64,000 bases of DNA from Comamonas sp. KCTC 72670 (GTDB taxonomy: Bacteria; Myxococcota; Myxococcia; Myxococcales; Myxococcaceae): NCBI GenBank assembly GCA_014656495.1, contig BNCN01000005.1, forward strand, positions 186,001 through 250,000, given 5' to 3'. The position numbers were made by a program, and so were the translations under genes. Below are positions 16,480 to 25,879 of this stretch, in pieces (position 1 is the first letter of the stretch; each line of letters opens with the position of its first letter). A model generated the notes under the pieces. The model was not told where the DNA came from. It did no database searches and saw only the letters and a list, made by a program, of their open reading frames with translations.

Positions 16480-18081
16480 ATGGGCAACACCAATCCGATT
16501 CCCGGCTCCAGCGTCGTGGGGTGGGGCTTCGACATCTTCGGCACGTACAGCACCGACTCCAAGACGCAGCAGCTCTTCGCCATGCGGGATGACGGCAAGC
16601 AGTGGTCCTACAATGGGACGCCGTACGTCCTGCCCGACAACGTGGCCGTGGAGGTGGTGAGTCAGAGCGCGGGGGACTCGCGCCTGTTCGAGAGCCGCTC
16701 GGAGGTGCAGAGCTACTTCTCCTCGAAGGCCGGCATCCACGGCGGCTACGACGGCTTCAGCGGACAGTTCGAGGCGTCGTACGACATGTGCTCCAAGCAC
16801 GACACCGCCTACACCTACGGCCTGTACCAGATGAACTTCCAGGCCTGGCGGCTGGACCTCCAGGACCTGTCCCAGGAGGCGCTGGCGCCCTGGGTGCTGG
16901 CGGATCCGGACTGGCAGGTCCCCGAGTCCTTCACCCCGTCCACGCGCGCGCAGTTCTACCGGCTCTTCCAGAAGTACGGCACGCACTTCGTGGCCTCCGT
17001 CAACGTGGGCTTCCGCATGTATTTCTCGCTGGCGGTGGAGCGCTCGTACGAGTCGAGCTCGCAGACCATCTCCAGCAAGCTGGACCTCGAATACAAGGCG
17101 CTCTTCACCGACACCAAGGCCACCGCCGAGGCGACGTGGAAGAAGGTGGGCCAGTCCTGGGCGGAGAACACGCTGACCTGCGTCTCCGCGCAGGGTGGCA
17201 ACTCGACGGTGCTGGACCTCATCGAGCCGGGCTACCTGGACAACTACCAGCAGCTGCTCTCCGAGTGGCGCGTCTCCGCCGAGCAACTGCCCGCCGCGGT
17301 GGACTTCAAGCTCCAGCCCCTCTGGTTGCTGTTCAGCGGCGCGCAGGCCACCGCAGTGGAGGCGGCGTACCAGAGCTACCTCCACGAGCGCATCTACGGC
17401 GAGGCGAAGGCGGACAGCTCCGTCATCCTGGTGCGGGGCAAGCCGCAGGCGCCCTCCGCGCCAGCGCCGGCGCGCACCAGCGGCTTCCAGGTGTGCGTGC
17501 TGGACCGCGGGACGCTGGAGCCCGTGCTGAACCAGTACCTGCCCCTGCGCTGGGAGGACGGCGACGTCGACGTGTACTCGACGGAGGCGTACCGGGCGCT
17601 CGAGCCCTACATGGGGCCGGAGTACCTGGTGGTGCTGGCGACGTACGGGATGTTGGGCCGGTGGTTCCCCCGGGGCTCGCTGTACCAGGCGCTGCTCAGC
17701 ATCGGCGGCGGCGGGGCCCTGCGGCAGTGGGAGGCGCTGTCGCTCGAGAACGGACAACGCGACCGTGGCGTCAACTACCTCCTGGTGGGGACGCCCACCG
17801 CGGGACCGGGCACGGGCGTGGAGGTCATCTCCGTGGGCGACACCTCCGCCCAGTGGATGTTGACCGACGCGACGTACATGCAGGTGGCCTGCCCCACCGC
17901 CAGCTTCGACGTGCTGGTCGATCAGCTCGTGTCCCAGCCCGCGCGGGCGGCGCCGCTGTTGTCGAAGTCGAAGGTGGCGCAGACGAAGCTGACCTCGCTG
18001 CTGCGTGGGGGCCAGGGCCTCGCGCATCCCCGCTTGCTGCGCGCTTCGGGCGCTGTCCCGGCGGGCCGCGCGGGGCGCTGA
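16480..18081 (+). CDS. MACPF-domain protein with ILEI/FAM3-like C-terminal domain
   Basis: A 533-residue protein. Residues 1-320 form a MACPF (perforin-like) domain with the family signature YGTHF at 166-170 and G177 seven residues on. Residues 334-438 resemble the ILEI/FAM3 domain: GFQVCVLDRGTLEPV, YLVVLATYG, LYQALLSIGGGG and RGVNYLLVG, in the order seen in that fold. ILEI-like domains bind sugars or protein surfaces in other proteins. There is no signal peptide, so export would need another route or cell lysis. ATG 16480 is preceded by GAAAGGG; the longer frame is unsupported. A role as a pore-forming effector in predation or competition is inference. Confidence 0.8.
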   Translation: MGNTNPIPGSSVVGWGFDIFGTYSTDSKTQQLFAMRDDGKQWSYNGTPYVLPDNVAVEVVSQSAGDSRLFESRSEVQSYFSSKAGIHGGYDGFSGQFEASYDMCSKHDTAYTYGLYQMNFQAWRLDLQDLSQEALAPWVLADPDWQVPESFTPSTRAQFYRLFQKYGTHFVASVNVGFRMYFSLAVERSYESSSQTISSKLDLEYKALFTDTKATAEATWKKVGQSWAENTLTCVSAQGGNSTVLDLIEPGYLDNYQQLLSEWRVSAEQLPAAVDFKLQPLWLLFSGAQATAVEAAYQSYLHERIYGEAKADSSVILVRGKPQAPSAPAPARTSGFQVCVLDRGTLEPVLNQYLPLRWEDGDVDVYSTEAYRALEPYMGPEYLVVLATYGMLGRWFPRGSLYQALLSIGGGGALRQWEALSLENGQRDRGVNYLLVGTPTAGPGTGVEVISVGDTSAQWMLTDATYMQVACPTASFDVLVDQLVSQPARAAPLLSKSKVAQTKLTSLLRGGQGLAHPRLLRASGAVPAGRAGR

Positions 18082-18084
18082 GGC

Positions 18085-18417
18085 TCAGGCCCGGGACACG
18101 GCGCGCGAGAGCGCTGCCGCTGGGGCCTCCGCGCCAGGCTCCCGGAGGCAGAAGCGCGAGGCGCGCAGGGCCTGCACCACCACGTGCCCCGCGCGCTCCA
18201 GCCACGTCCTGTCCCCGGGCCGGAGCACGTAGTCGCGTGGGTCCCCCTCGTACGTGAGCCACAGCTCGCCCTCGGTGCAGGTGAGCTCCAGGGCCTCACG
18301 GCCGTGAGGGCGCACGCTCCACACCCCGCCTCGCGGGAGCCCCACCGGGCCCGTGCTCCGGGCGGGCTCCGCGTCGAAGCCTCGCCGCCTCCGCACCGTC
18401 CTCATCCAGTCGCGCAT
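18085..18417 (-). CDS. DUF2917-domain protein
   Basis: A 110-residue protein with one DUF2917 domain: VGLPRGGVWSVRPHGREAL, CTEGELWLTYEGDPRDYVLRPGDRTWLERAGHVVVQAL, read as a small cupin-like beta barrel. Function of the family is unknown to me. The start at 18417 has the strong ribosome site GAGGAGGACA just upstream; the long frame is not supported. It is divergent from a MocR-type regulator with a perfect inverted repeat between them, an arrangement that suggests direct control by that regulator. Confidence 0.75.
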   Translation of the reverse strand: MRDWMRTVRRRRGFDAEPARSTGPVGLPRGGVWSVRPHGREALELTCTEGELWLTYEGDPRDYVLRPGDRTWLERAGHVVVQALRASRFCLREPGAEAPAAALSRAVSRA

Positions 18418-18488
18418 CACCCTGTCCTCCTCGCGCCCAACATGCGCCCGGCGGCGGTTGCGGAACAGATTCAGCGCGGTGAGATTGT

Positions 18489-18525
18489 GACCAGCACAGT
18501 TCTGCTCCAACGAACTGTGCTGGTC
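18489..18525. promoter_or_regulatory. 14-bp perfect inverted repeat operator between DUF2917 and MocR genes
   Basis: Arms GACCAGCACAGTTC and GAACTGTGCTGGTC flank a 9-base spacer, 72 bases from the DUF2917 start and 86 bases from the MocR-type start. No T tract and a divergent setting argue against a terminator. It is the best-defined operator-like site in the window. Confidence 0.6.
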
Positions 18526-18610
18526 GTCGCGTGAGGGAGCTGTGTCTGGGCAACGGGGACGTTCTCGACTCCGATGCGGTCCGTGGACGCGGCACACGCA
18601 GGGAGGCGTC

Positions 18611-20047
18611 ATGGGCGCGGTGGCGCACAAAGCGAAGCTGTACGAGCAGGTCGCCGAGCGGCTGGAAGAGGCCATCGCGGCGGGCACCCTTCGGGCTGGA
18701 GACAAGCTGCCTTCGGTGCGGCAGCTCAGCCTGCGTGAGCGGGTGAGCATCTCCACCGTCCTCCAGGCCTACGTGCACCTGGAGTCGCTGGGGCTCATCG
18801 AGACGCGGCCCCAGTCCGGACACTACGTGCGACGCCGTGAGCGCCCGCAGCTCGCCGAGCCGCAGGTGTCACGCCCCGTGGCCAGCGCCACGGCGGTCAG
18901 CGTCAGCGCCCTGGTGGCCAGCGTCTACAAGTCCATGGGGGATGCCCGCATCGTCCCGTTCGGCGCGGCTTCACCTTCGCCGGAGCTGCTGCCCACCCGC
19001 AGGTTGTACCGCGAGCTGGGCGCGCTCACCCGGGACACCCAGGACCGGAGCATCCTCTACGACGTGCTGCCGGGGTGTCTGGAGTTGCGTCAGCAGCTCG
19101 CGCGGCGCTCCCTGGACTGGGGCTGTGCCTTGTCGCCCGAGGACTTCATCACCACCTGCGGGACGTCCGAAGCCATCCACCTGTGCCTGCTCGCGGTGGC
19201 GCGGCCCGGGGACACCATCGCCATCGAGTCGCCCGCGTACTACGGCACGCTCCAGGCCATCGAGGCGCTGGGCCTGAAGGCATTGGAGATACCGTGCTGC
19301 CCTCGCAATGGCATGCAGATGGAGGCGCTGGAAGCGGCGCTGACCCGGCGCCGCATCGCCGCGGTGCTGATGGTGCCCAGCTTCAGCAACCCGGTGGGAA
19401 GCTGCATGCCCGACGTGCGGCGCCAACGGCTGGTCAACCTGCTGGCCACGCATGACGTGCCGCTCATCGAGGATGACATCTACGGCGACCTGCACTTCGG
19501 GCCCGAGCGCCCCCGGACCTGCAAGGCCTTCGATACGCGGGGCAACGTGATGCTGTGCGGCTCGTTCTCCAAGACGCTCGCGCCGGGGTTCCGCGTGGGG
19601 TACGTGGCGCCGGGGCGGTTCCGGGAGCGGGTGGAGCTGCTCAAGTTCTCCAACTCGGTGGCCACGGCCACGTTGCCGCAGTATGCGATTGCGCGCTTCC
19701 TCCAGAGCGGAGGCTACGACCGGCACCTGCGCGCGTTGCGCCGCCGGCTCGCGGCGCAGGTGGAGCGCATGGCCAGCGCCGTGGCGGAGTTCTTCCCCGA
19801 GGGCACTCGCGTGACGCGGCCCACGGGTGGGGTGCTCCTGTGGGTGGAGCTGCCGCAGCAGGTGGACTCGCTGGCCCTGCACGCGAAGGCCCTGGAGGCG
19901 GGCATCAGCATCGCGCCGGGGCCCATCTTCTCCGCGCGGATGGACACGTACCGCCACTGCTTCCGGCTGAGCTGTGGCCATCCGTGGACGCCTCGCATCG
20001 AAGCGGCCATGTCCACGTTGGGGGCGCTGGCGCGTGGCCTCGCGTGA
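18611..20047 (+). CDS. MocR-family regulator (GntR HTH fused to aminotransferase fold)
   Basis: A 478-residue protein. Residues 8-76 are a GntR winged helix (GDKLPSVRQLSLRERVSISTVLQAYVHLE, in two parts). Residues 110-470 are a fold-type I aminotransferase domain with the PLP lysine at K321 (GSFSKTLAPGFRVGY), the pyridine-binding aspartate in EDDIYGDL (D288) and N260 in SFSNPVG. MocR proteins use PLP as an effector sensor and usually control vitamin B6, amino-acid or transport genes. The start has GGGAGG four bases upstream. The likely target is the divergent DUF2917 gene and itself, through the repeat at 18489-18525. Confidence 0.9.
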   Translation: MGAVAHKAKLYEQVAERLEEAIAAGTLRAGDKLPSVRQLSLRERVSISTVLQAYVHLESLGLIETRPQSGHYVRRRERPQLAEPQVSRPVASATAVSVSALVASVYKSMGDARIVPFGAASPSPELLPTRRLYRELGALTRDTQDRSILYDVLPGCLELRQQLARRSLDWGCALSPEDFITTCGTSEAIHLCLLAVARPGDTIAIESPAYYGTLQAIEALGLKALEIPCCPRNGMQMEALEAALTRRRIAAVLMVPSFSNPVGSCMPDVRRQRLVNLLATHDVPLIEDDIYGDLHFGPERPRTCKAFDTRGNVMLCGSFSKTLAPGFRVGYVAPGRFRERVELLKFSNSVATATLPQYAIARFLQSGGYDRHLRALRRRLAAQVERMASAVAEFFPEGTRVTRPTGGVLLWVELPQQVDSLALHAKALEAGISIAPGPIFSARMDTYRHCFRLSCGHPWTPRIEAAMSTLGALARGLA

Positions 20048-20048
20048 G

Positions 20049-20762
20049 TCAGCGCGCGAAGAGCAGGCCCGCGCCTTCCCGGGCCGCCCGGTCCACCGCG
20101 TGGCTGATGGCGTCCAGCGCGGGCGCGGACTGCCCCCGGCTGGACAGTGACAGCATGCGGCGGAGCGCCACCTTGAAGCGGGCGCCGGCTCGCACGGGCT
20201 GGTAGTCCGGGGCGCCGCCCAGGTGCTCGCGCAGGTCGTCGCGCACCTGCTTCACCTCGGCGGCCGTCCAGTAGCCCAGGGACGGGTAGTTGCGCCGCAG
20301 GCCGATGCCCTCGCCCACCGCGCGGTCCGGTGCCCGGCCCCAGACGAGGTGCCGCCACAGGTCGAAGGTCCGCGTGGGGCAGCCCTCCGCGATGACGACG
20401 TACGAGGCGCGGACGTCCGCGTCCGTGGGCTTGCGGTCCGTGGCCAACACCAGGTCCTCGAGCGCGCCCGGCTCCTCGCGGGTGAAGTAGTCGGACAGCT
20501 CGTCGAGCAGGTCCAGCATCGCCTCCGCGTACCGGGCGGCGGGCTTGCGCAGGGCCTCGGCGCCGTGTTCGAGCAGGTGGTCCACGAAGCCGAGGATGGC
20601 CTTCAGCTCCTCGTCCGACTCGGCCTCGCGGAGCGCCTCCTCGCTCAGGTGCTCCGTGTTCTCCCGCCAGAACCACTCCCGGAAGGCCGCGAGCCGCGCC
20701 GGCGTCAGCAGGGGCACGAGCCCGTCGGGAGGCGTCAGATAGATGAAGACAGGGGCGCTCAT
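20049..20762 (-). CDS. Hypothetical cytoplasmic protein
   Basis: A 237-residue protein opening MSAPVFIYLTPPDGL. It is acidic and mostly helical in the N-terminal half (LSEEALREAESDEELKAILGFVDHLLEHG), with a C-terminal YPSLGYWTAAEVKQVRDDLREHL segment. No signal peptide or membrane segment. It loosely resembles small uncharacterised proteins that measure a partner by a GYW...EV motif, but I cannot name a family. It ends one base from the stop of the convergent MocR-type gene. Confidence 0.6.
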   Translation of the reverse strand: MSAPVFIYLTPPDGLVPLLTPARLAAFREWFWRENTEHLSEEALREAESDEELKAILGFVDHLLEHGAEALRKPAARYAEAMLDLLDELSDYFTREEPGALEDLVLATDRKPTDADVRASYVVIAEGCPTRTFDLWRHLVWGRAPDRAVGEGIGLRRNYPSLGYWTAAEVKQVRDDLREHLGGAPDYQPVRAGARFKVALRRMLSLSSRGQSAPALDAISHAVDRAAREGAGLLFAR

Positions 20763-20828
20763 GGCCCCTGTCTACTCCGGACCGGCGCGTCTGGGGATGC
20801 CCCGCGCTCCGGCATGGCGGCCCTGGCC

Positions 20829-23258
20829 CTACTCGGGTGACATCGCCACGCCCGGAGACACCCGGGACGCGCGGCGCGCGGGCAGCCAGCTGGCCAGGGC
20901 CATGACGCCCAGCAGGAGCAGGGCCACGGCGCCGAAGGTCAGCGGGTCGCTGGCGCTCACGTCGTACAGCAGCCCTTCCAACAGCCGCGACAGCGCGAAC
21001 GCCAGGGCCAGGCCCACCGCGAGCCCCGTCGCGCACAGGCGCAGGGCCTGCCGCATCACCATCCGCACCACGTCGCCCGGCATCGCGCCCAGGGCCAGCC
21101 GGATGCCCAGCTCGCGCCGCCGCTGCGTCACGGTGTAGGCCATCAAGCCGTAGAGGCCCAGCGACGCCAGCGCCAGCGCCGTCATGGCGAAGGTGAGCAG
21201 CAGCACCCGCTGGAAGCTGCGGCCGGCCACGGACTGCTCCAGGCTCCGCGTCAGCGTGACGGGCGTCGGAATCGTCAATTGGGAGTCGAGCTGCCGCAGC
21301 TCGGGCTTCACCACCGCGGCCACCTGGGACGGCGGCAGCCGGCTGCGCACCACCAGCGTGGCCTGCCGCCAGGGGGTCTGCGTGAGCGGGGCGTACACCT
21401 CCGGCCGCGCGGCCTCGTCCAGCGCGTAGGAGCGCATGTCGCCCACCACGCCCACCACGGTGCGTGGCGCCATCGCGCCGTACCCGATGGCGATGCTCTT
21501 CCCGATGGCGTCCTCGCCCGGGAAGTAGCGCCGCGCGAAGGTCTCGTTCACCACCACCACGGCGGGGGCCTCCGCGCTGTCGTCCTGCGTGAAGTCGCGT
21601 CCCTGTCGCAGCGGGATTCCCAACGTGGTGAAGATGCCGTCGCTCACCGCGCGGTAGCTCGTGTCGGGCTGCTTCCCCGGCGGGAAGGGCTTGCCCGGCA
21701 GGTCCAGGGCGATGGAGATGGCGCCGCTGGACACCACGCCCGGTATCATCCAGCCCGCGGCGTCGATGCCGGGCTGCGCGCGCACGCGCTCCAGCATCTG
21801 GGTCTGGAAGCGCGTCGCCTCGTCCAGCGGGTAGCGCGCGGTGGGCAGCGTGACGGGCATCATCGAGACGCCCTCGGACCGGTAGCCCGGGTCCACCTCC
21901 GCCAGCCGCTGCGAGCTGCGCACCAGCAGCCCCGCGCCCGCCAGCAGAATCAGCGCGAGCGCCACCTGCGTGGACACCAGCACGGAGCGCCAGCGCAGCG
22001 CGCCTCGGCTGGCGCTGGTGCCGCGCGTGCTCTGAATCAGGCCGCCCAGGTTGACGTTCGCGGCGGTGCCCAGCGGGGCGAGACCGCACAGCAGGGCCAC
22101 CGCGATGGACAGGCCCGCCGTGTATGCCAGCGCCCGGCCATCCACCTCCACCGCCTGCACGCGCAGCACGTCCTCGGGAAGCAGGGCGTTGAGGCCGCCC
22201 ACGCCCCACACGCCGAGCAGGAGACCCAGGAGGCCCCCCGCGAAGGCGAGCAGCGAGCCCTCCGCGAGGAGCTGCCGCACCAGCGCCCCGCGCCCCGCGC
22301 CCAGCGCCGTGCGGATGGCGAACTCCTGCTGCCGCGCCAGGGCCCGGGCCAGCAGGAGCTGCGCCACGTTGACGCAGGCGATGAGCAGCAACAGGCCCAC
22401 CGCGCCCAGCAGCAGCAGCGCGGGACGCCGCGTGTCGGCGGACATCCGCGACTGCAGCGAGTCCACGCCCACGCTGGCCCGGCCGCTGATGTCGCCGTGC
22501 TCTCGCGCCACCGCGTCGATGAGCCGCCCCAGCTCGTCCTGGGCCCGCGCGATGCTGACGCCCGGCGCCAGCCGCCCCAGGGCCTTGAGCATGTGAGCGC
22601 CTCGATTGTCCCAGTTCTGCCGGACGGAGTCCTTGGCATGCAGCGGCGCCCACAGGGCCAGCGCGTCCGGCGTGCCCTCGCGAGGGAAGTCGAAGCCCGG
22701 CGGCATCACGCCCACCACCTGGTACGGCAGGCCATCCACCTCCAGCGTGCGCTCCAGCACGCCCGGGTCGCCGCCGAAGCGGCGCGCCCACAAGCCGTGG
22801 GACAGCACCACCGCGCGAGGGCCGTCGGGCACCTGCTCCTCTGCGGAGAGGCCCCGTCCCAGCAGCGGGGGCACGCCCATGACCTGGAAGAAGTCGTCGC
22901 CCACCGCGACGGCCTCCACGCGCTCGGGCTCCATGTCGGGGCCCGTGAGGGTGGGGGCCAGGGTGGTGTACGCCGCCAGCCCGGCGAGGGAGGTCATCTT
23001 CTGCCGGAGCGCATCCACGTCCATCCGCGCCAGCCGCATGTCCGCGGTGCCGTGCTCGGCGTCCTGGCCCCACACCGCGACCACGCGCTCGGCCTGGGGC
23101 AGGGGCAGGGGGCGCAGCAGCAGCGCGCTCACCACGCTGAACAGGGTGGTGTTGGCGCCAATGCCCAACGCCAGGGCCAGCACCGTGGCGAGCGTGAAGC
23201 CGGGGCTGCGACGCAGCGAGCGTGCCCCGTAGCGGAGGTCCTTGAGGAAGGAAGCCAT
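20829..23258 (-). CDS. ABC-type permease, ADOP/MacB family
   Basis: An 809-residue membrane protein with two halves of the MacB/FtsX kind. Each half has one N-terminal helix, a large periplasmic domain and three C-terminal helices. Family marks are [31 protein letters not shown] at the N-terminus (two overlapping parts) and [28 protein letters not shown] near the C-terminus. Duplicated single-chain permeases of this size are the ADOP group found in acidobacteria and myxobacteria. No ATPase gene is adjacent, so the partner is encoded elsewhere. Substrate unknown; peptide or lipoprotein export is the usual guess. Confidence 0.85.
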   Translation of the reverse strand: MASFLKDLRYGARSLRRSPGFTLATVLALALGIGANTTLFSVVSALLLRPLPLPQAERVVAVWGQDAEHGTADMRLARMDVDALRQKMTSLAGLAAYTTLAPTLTGPDMEPERVEAVAVGDDFFQVMGVPPLLGRGLSAEEQVPDGPRAVVLSHGLWARRFGGDPGVLERTLEVDGLPYQVVGVMPPGFDFPREGTPDALALWAPLHAKDSVRQNWDNRGAHMLKALGRLAPGVSIARAQDELGRLIDAVAREHGDISGRASVGVDSLQSRMSADTRRPALLLLGAVGLLLLIACVNVAQLLLARALARQQEFAIRTALGAGRGALVRQLLAEGSLLAFAGGLLGLLLGVWGVGGLNALLPEDVLRVQAVEVDGRALAYTAGLSIAVALLCGLAPLGTAANVNLGGLIQSTRGTSASRGALRWRSVLVSTQVALALILLAGAGLLVRSSQRLAEVDPGYRSEGVSMMPVTLPTARYPLDEATRFQTQMLERVRAQPGIDAAGWMIPGVVSSGAISIALDLPGKPFPPGKQPDTSYRAVSDGIFTTLGIPLRQGRDFTQDDSAEAPAVVVVNETFARRYFPGEDAIGKSIAIGYGAMAPRTVVGVVGDMRSYALDEAARPEVYAPLTQTPWRQATLVVRSRLPPSQVAAVVKPELRQLDSQLTIPTPVTLTRSLEQSVAGRSFQRVLLLTFAMTALALASLGLYGLMAYTVTQRRRELGIRLALGAMPGDVVRMVMRQALRLCATGLAVGLALAFALSRLLEGLLYDVSASDPLTFGAVALLLLGVMALASWLPARRASRVSPGVAMSPE

Positions 23259-23366
23259 GGGGTCCACCCAAAGCCATTCGCGTGCCAACGCGGAGGGCGG
23301 GTTCAACCGCGCGGAGTCCCAAGGGCGGCGGGGGCTTGCGCGGTGACGGTTGTGCGCTTCTGGGAC

Positions 23367-23392
23367 GGCCGGTGTCCGGGGGTGACACGGCC
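23367..23392 (-). terminator. Hairpin after metallophosphoesterase gene
   Basis: Stem GGCC(G)GTGTC / GACACGGCC (9 bp with one bulged G) and a 7-base loop, 20 bases past the stop on the minus strand. Confidence 0.45.
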
Positions 23393-23411
23393 TGCCCGGA
23401 CGGTCCGTGTG

Positions 23412-25235
23412 TCAGACGCGGATGGGGGGCTCGATGAGCTGGGGCTCGGTGGCCTTCGAGTCGTCCGGGTCGAAGGCGGGCGCGTAGGGGCCCGCGTGGG
23501 TCTCCTTCCACTTGCGGGGCACGCGCTCGACGCCCACCGGGAAGACGGTGAGCCGGCCATCCTCGGCGATGCGCATGCGCAGGAAGTTCTTCCAGTCGGG
23601 CGAGGCCAGCGAGATGAAGGCCTCGTTGGAGTGGGCGCCGAAGCGGTTCACGCTCAGCCACAGGTACAGGCCCATGACGAAGGGGCCCACCAGGAAGCCG
23701 CCCAGGAAGGTGAAGGCGGAGGACAGGAGGAACTTGCCCGCCAGGTGCCACCAGCCGGCTTCACAGTGGATGCCGTCCGACGCCAGCTCCGGACACACGC
23801 CCAGCCCGCTCACCGTGAGATACGTCGCGCCCCAGGCCACGAAGAAGGCGGCCGTGATGTGTGCGAGCCCATGGAGCGTGCCCGCCAGCGTGCGCCACTT
23901 GCCGAAGGCCGAGTCCGCCAGGCCGATGAGCCCGCCGATGGTGCCCAGGCCCAGCACCAGCGTCCACGGCCGGGCCACCATGCTGTTGGCCACCGCGAGG
24001 ATGACCTGCGGAAGCTGCGACAGCCCGAAGGCGCCCACCTCCGCGTAGGCGGCCAGCGCGAGCAGCAGGTACAGCGCGCCCGTCATCAAGCCGAAGAGGG
24101 GGCTGTGGCGGATGAGGAGCAGGTTCTGCCGCGCGAGCCGCCGCGACGTCCACTCATCCGGGAAACTCTTCTGGAGCGTGTAGCCGTCCCGCAGGACGTG
24201 GGCGGCGGGCGCGTGCGTGGGGTGGAGGAACGCGCCGCCTCCGCCCGCGGTGATTTTCTGCCGGCCCCCGGCGTCCTCGTGCCGCCGGTAGTGGTGCAGG
24301 TCGCCCGCGAGGAAGACGTTGATGCGGCGGCCGAACACCTTCTCCTGGAGGTACTCCAGGTTGTTCTCCAGGTAGCTGCCCTTGCGGCGCTCGGTGGCCG
24401 CCAGAATCCACGCGGGCTCCGCGTTGCAGAGGATGATGCGGTCCTCGGGGCCCATGTGGCTGGCCACCTCGCGGAAGTACTCCACCTGCGGCACGTCGAT
24501 GTCGCTGTTGAGCTGCACGTCCGTGCCGATGAGCCACCAGCGCTGCGGCAGCTTCAGGGCGAAGTAGCTGCGGCTCTGTCGCGTTCGCCGGCCGGCGATC
24601 CACCGGTTCGCGCAGAACAGCCGCAGGAAGGCTCCGAGCCCGTCGTACCAGTCGTGGTTGCCCGGAATCACGAACAGGTCCGGGCTGGGCGCGTGCGAAC
24701 GGCGCATGGCCGCTTCGTAGGGCTGGACCAGCCGCTCGTCGTAGATTTCGCGGCTGGCGCACGGGTACACGCCGTCACCGCCGAAGATGAGCAGCCGGCC
24801 TCGCTGCGTGACGTGGGGCTCCGCCTGGGGCTCGCCGCGCACGGACAGCGCCAGCTCGGGCAGGGCCAGCAGGCGCGCCACCGCGTAGGTGGGGTTCCAG
24901 CCATCGCCGGTGTCCGACACATAGTCCAGCCAGAAGCCACCCTCCGGGATGGGCTCCTCCGAGTAGTCGAAGTAGGGGACCTGGGGACGCACCACCGCTT
25001 CGACGAGCCGCTGGTCCGCGCGCGCGCCGAACACCGCCGCCACCACCGCGTCCAGGCCCGTGCGCAGCAACTGGGCGGGGTGCAGCCAGCGCACCATGTC
25101 CGCGCGCTTCGACACCCGCGCCGCCAGCTCCCTGCCGGAGAGCGGCACGCCTTCACGCGATGAGACCGCGTAGGGGCGCGGTGTTTCCTGCTCGGGCTCG
25201 CGCTCCGGTGTCGGCCTCTCGCGCTCAGCGGCCAT
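23412..25235 (-). CDS. Membrane-associated metallophosphoesterase
   Basis: A 607-residue protein. Residues 90-345 hold a calcineurin-like phosphoesterase domain with the metal-binding motifs in order: DTGDGWN, FGGDGVYP, IPGNHDWYDG, and GDLHHYRRH. After residue 370 come five or six hydrophobic segments (HSPLFGLMTGALYLLLALAAY, LVLGLGTIGGLIGL, FLLSSAFTFLGGFLVGPFVMGLY), so the enzyme is tied to the membrane. A soluble tail follows. The phosphoester substrate is unknown. Other myxobacterial proteins of this size with the same layout are annotated only as metallophosphoesterases. Confidence 0.85.
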   Translation of the reverse strand: MAAERERPTPEREPEQETPRPYAVSSREGVPLSGRELAARVSKRADMVRWLHPAQLLRTGLDAVVAAVFGARADQRLVEAVVRPQVPYFDYSEEPIPEGGFWLDYVSDTGDGWNPTYAVARLLALPELALSVRGEPQAEPHVTQRGRLLIFGGDGVYPCASREIYDERLVQPYEAAMRRSHAPSPDLFVIPGNHDWYDGLGAFLRLFCANRWIAGRRTRQSRSYFALKLPQRWWLIGTDVQLNSDIDVPQVEYFREVASHMGPEDRIILCNAEPAWILAATERRKGSYLENNLEYLQEKVFGRRINVFLAGDLHHYRRHEDAGGRQKITAGGGGAFLHPTHAPAAHVLRDGYTLQKSFPDEWTSRRLARQNLLLIRHSPLFGLMTGALYLLLALAAYAEVGAFGLSQLPQVILAVANSMVARPWTLVLGLGTIGGLIGLADSAFGKWRTLAGTLHGLAHITAAFFVAWGATYLTVSGLGVCPELASDGIHCEAGWWHLAGKFLLSSAFTFLGGFLVGPFVMGLYLWLSVNRFGAHSNEAFISLASPDWKNFLRMRIAEDGRLTVFPVGVERVPRKWKETHAGPYAPAFDPDDSKATEPQLIEPPIRV

Positions 25236-25414
25236 GGTGGGGCTGTTCCAGGCGAGAGCGTGAGAGACCGGCGAGCCCGGTGGCCGCGGGCAGGGAGGCG
25301 CTGAGTCGTGAACGCATGGCAGTCCTGGATTACCACGGTCTCGCCTCCTGACTGGAGACCAGGCAGGCGCGGTTCGCGGTTCCCAGGGGCGCTCGGGTGG
25401 GGCACCCTGGGGGC

Positions 25415-25879
25415 ATGCCGGATTCGCCGCTCGAGGATTTCCCGGTGGTTGTCTCCTTCCCCCTCCACTGGGGGGAGATGGACGCCTTCGGCCACGCCAA
25501 CAACACGCGCACCTTCACGTGGTTCGAGACCGCTCGCATCACCTACTTCGCGCGTATCGGCCTGACGGGGCCCTCCGCCGCGGGGAATGACCGGATGACC
25601 GGGGGCGGCATCGGCCCCATCCTGGCGGCGACGAACGCGGACTACCTGCGCCCCGTCCTGTTCCCCACGCGCCTGGTGGCGGGCTGCCGCGCCACGCGCA
25701 TCGGCACGTCGTCCATCACCCTGGAGCACGCTGTGGCCGGGGAGGACGACGGCGTCCTCTACACGCGCGGCAGCGCCGTCGTCGTCACCCTCCGCTACGC
25801 CACCCACGAGAAGGTCCCTGTCCCCGCGGAGATTCGCGCGGCCATCGAGGCGCTCGAGGGGCGCTCCTTCAGCGCGTGA
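25415..25879 (+). CDS. Acyl-CoA thioesterase, 4HBT hotdog family
   Basis: A 154-residue hotdog-fold protein. The catalytic Asp region is HWGEMDAFGHANNTRTFTWFETAR, the standard 4-hydroxybenzoyl-CoA/YbgC-type active site, followed by the beta-sheet core PVLFPTRLVAGCRATRIG. It should hydrolyse acyl-CoA thioesters in the cytoplasm. ATG 25415 was preferred to the in-frame GTG at 25397 because the protein homologous region begins shortly after it. Its stop overlaps the GTG start of a methyltransferase gene (GTGA at 25876). Confidence 0.85.
   Translation: MPDSPLEDFPVVVSFPLHWGEMDAFGHANNTRTFTWFETARITYFARIGLTGPSAAGNDRMTGGGIGPILAATNADYLRPVLFPTRLVAGCRATRIGTSSITLEHAVAGEDDGVLYTRGSAVVVTLRYATHEKVPVPAEIRAAIEALEGRSFSA

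Noticed and set aside
19714..23751. Minus-strand frame of 1345 residues
   Set aside because: Frame-shifted shadow of the ADOP permease and neighbours; Gly/Ala/Arg repeats only.
21279..25163. Plus-strand frame of 1294 residues
   Set aside because: Antisense to the permease and metallophosphoesterase genes, both of which have motifs.
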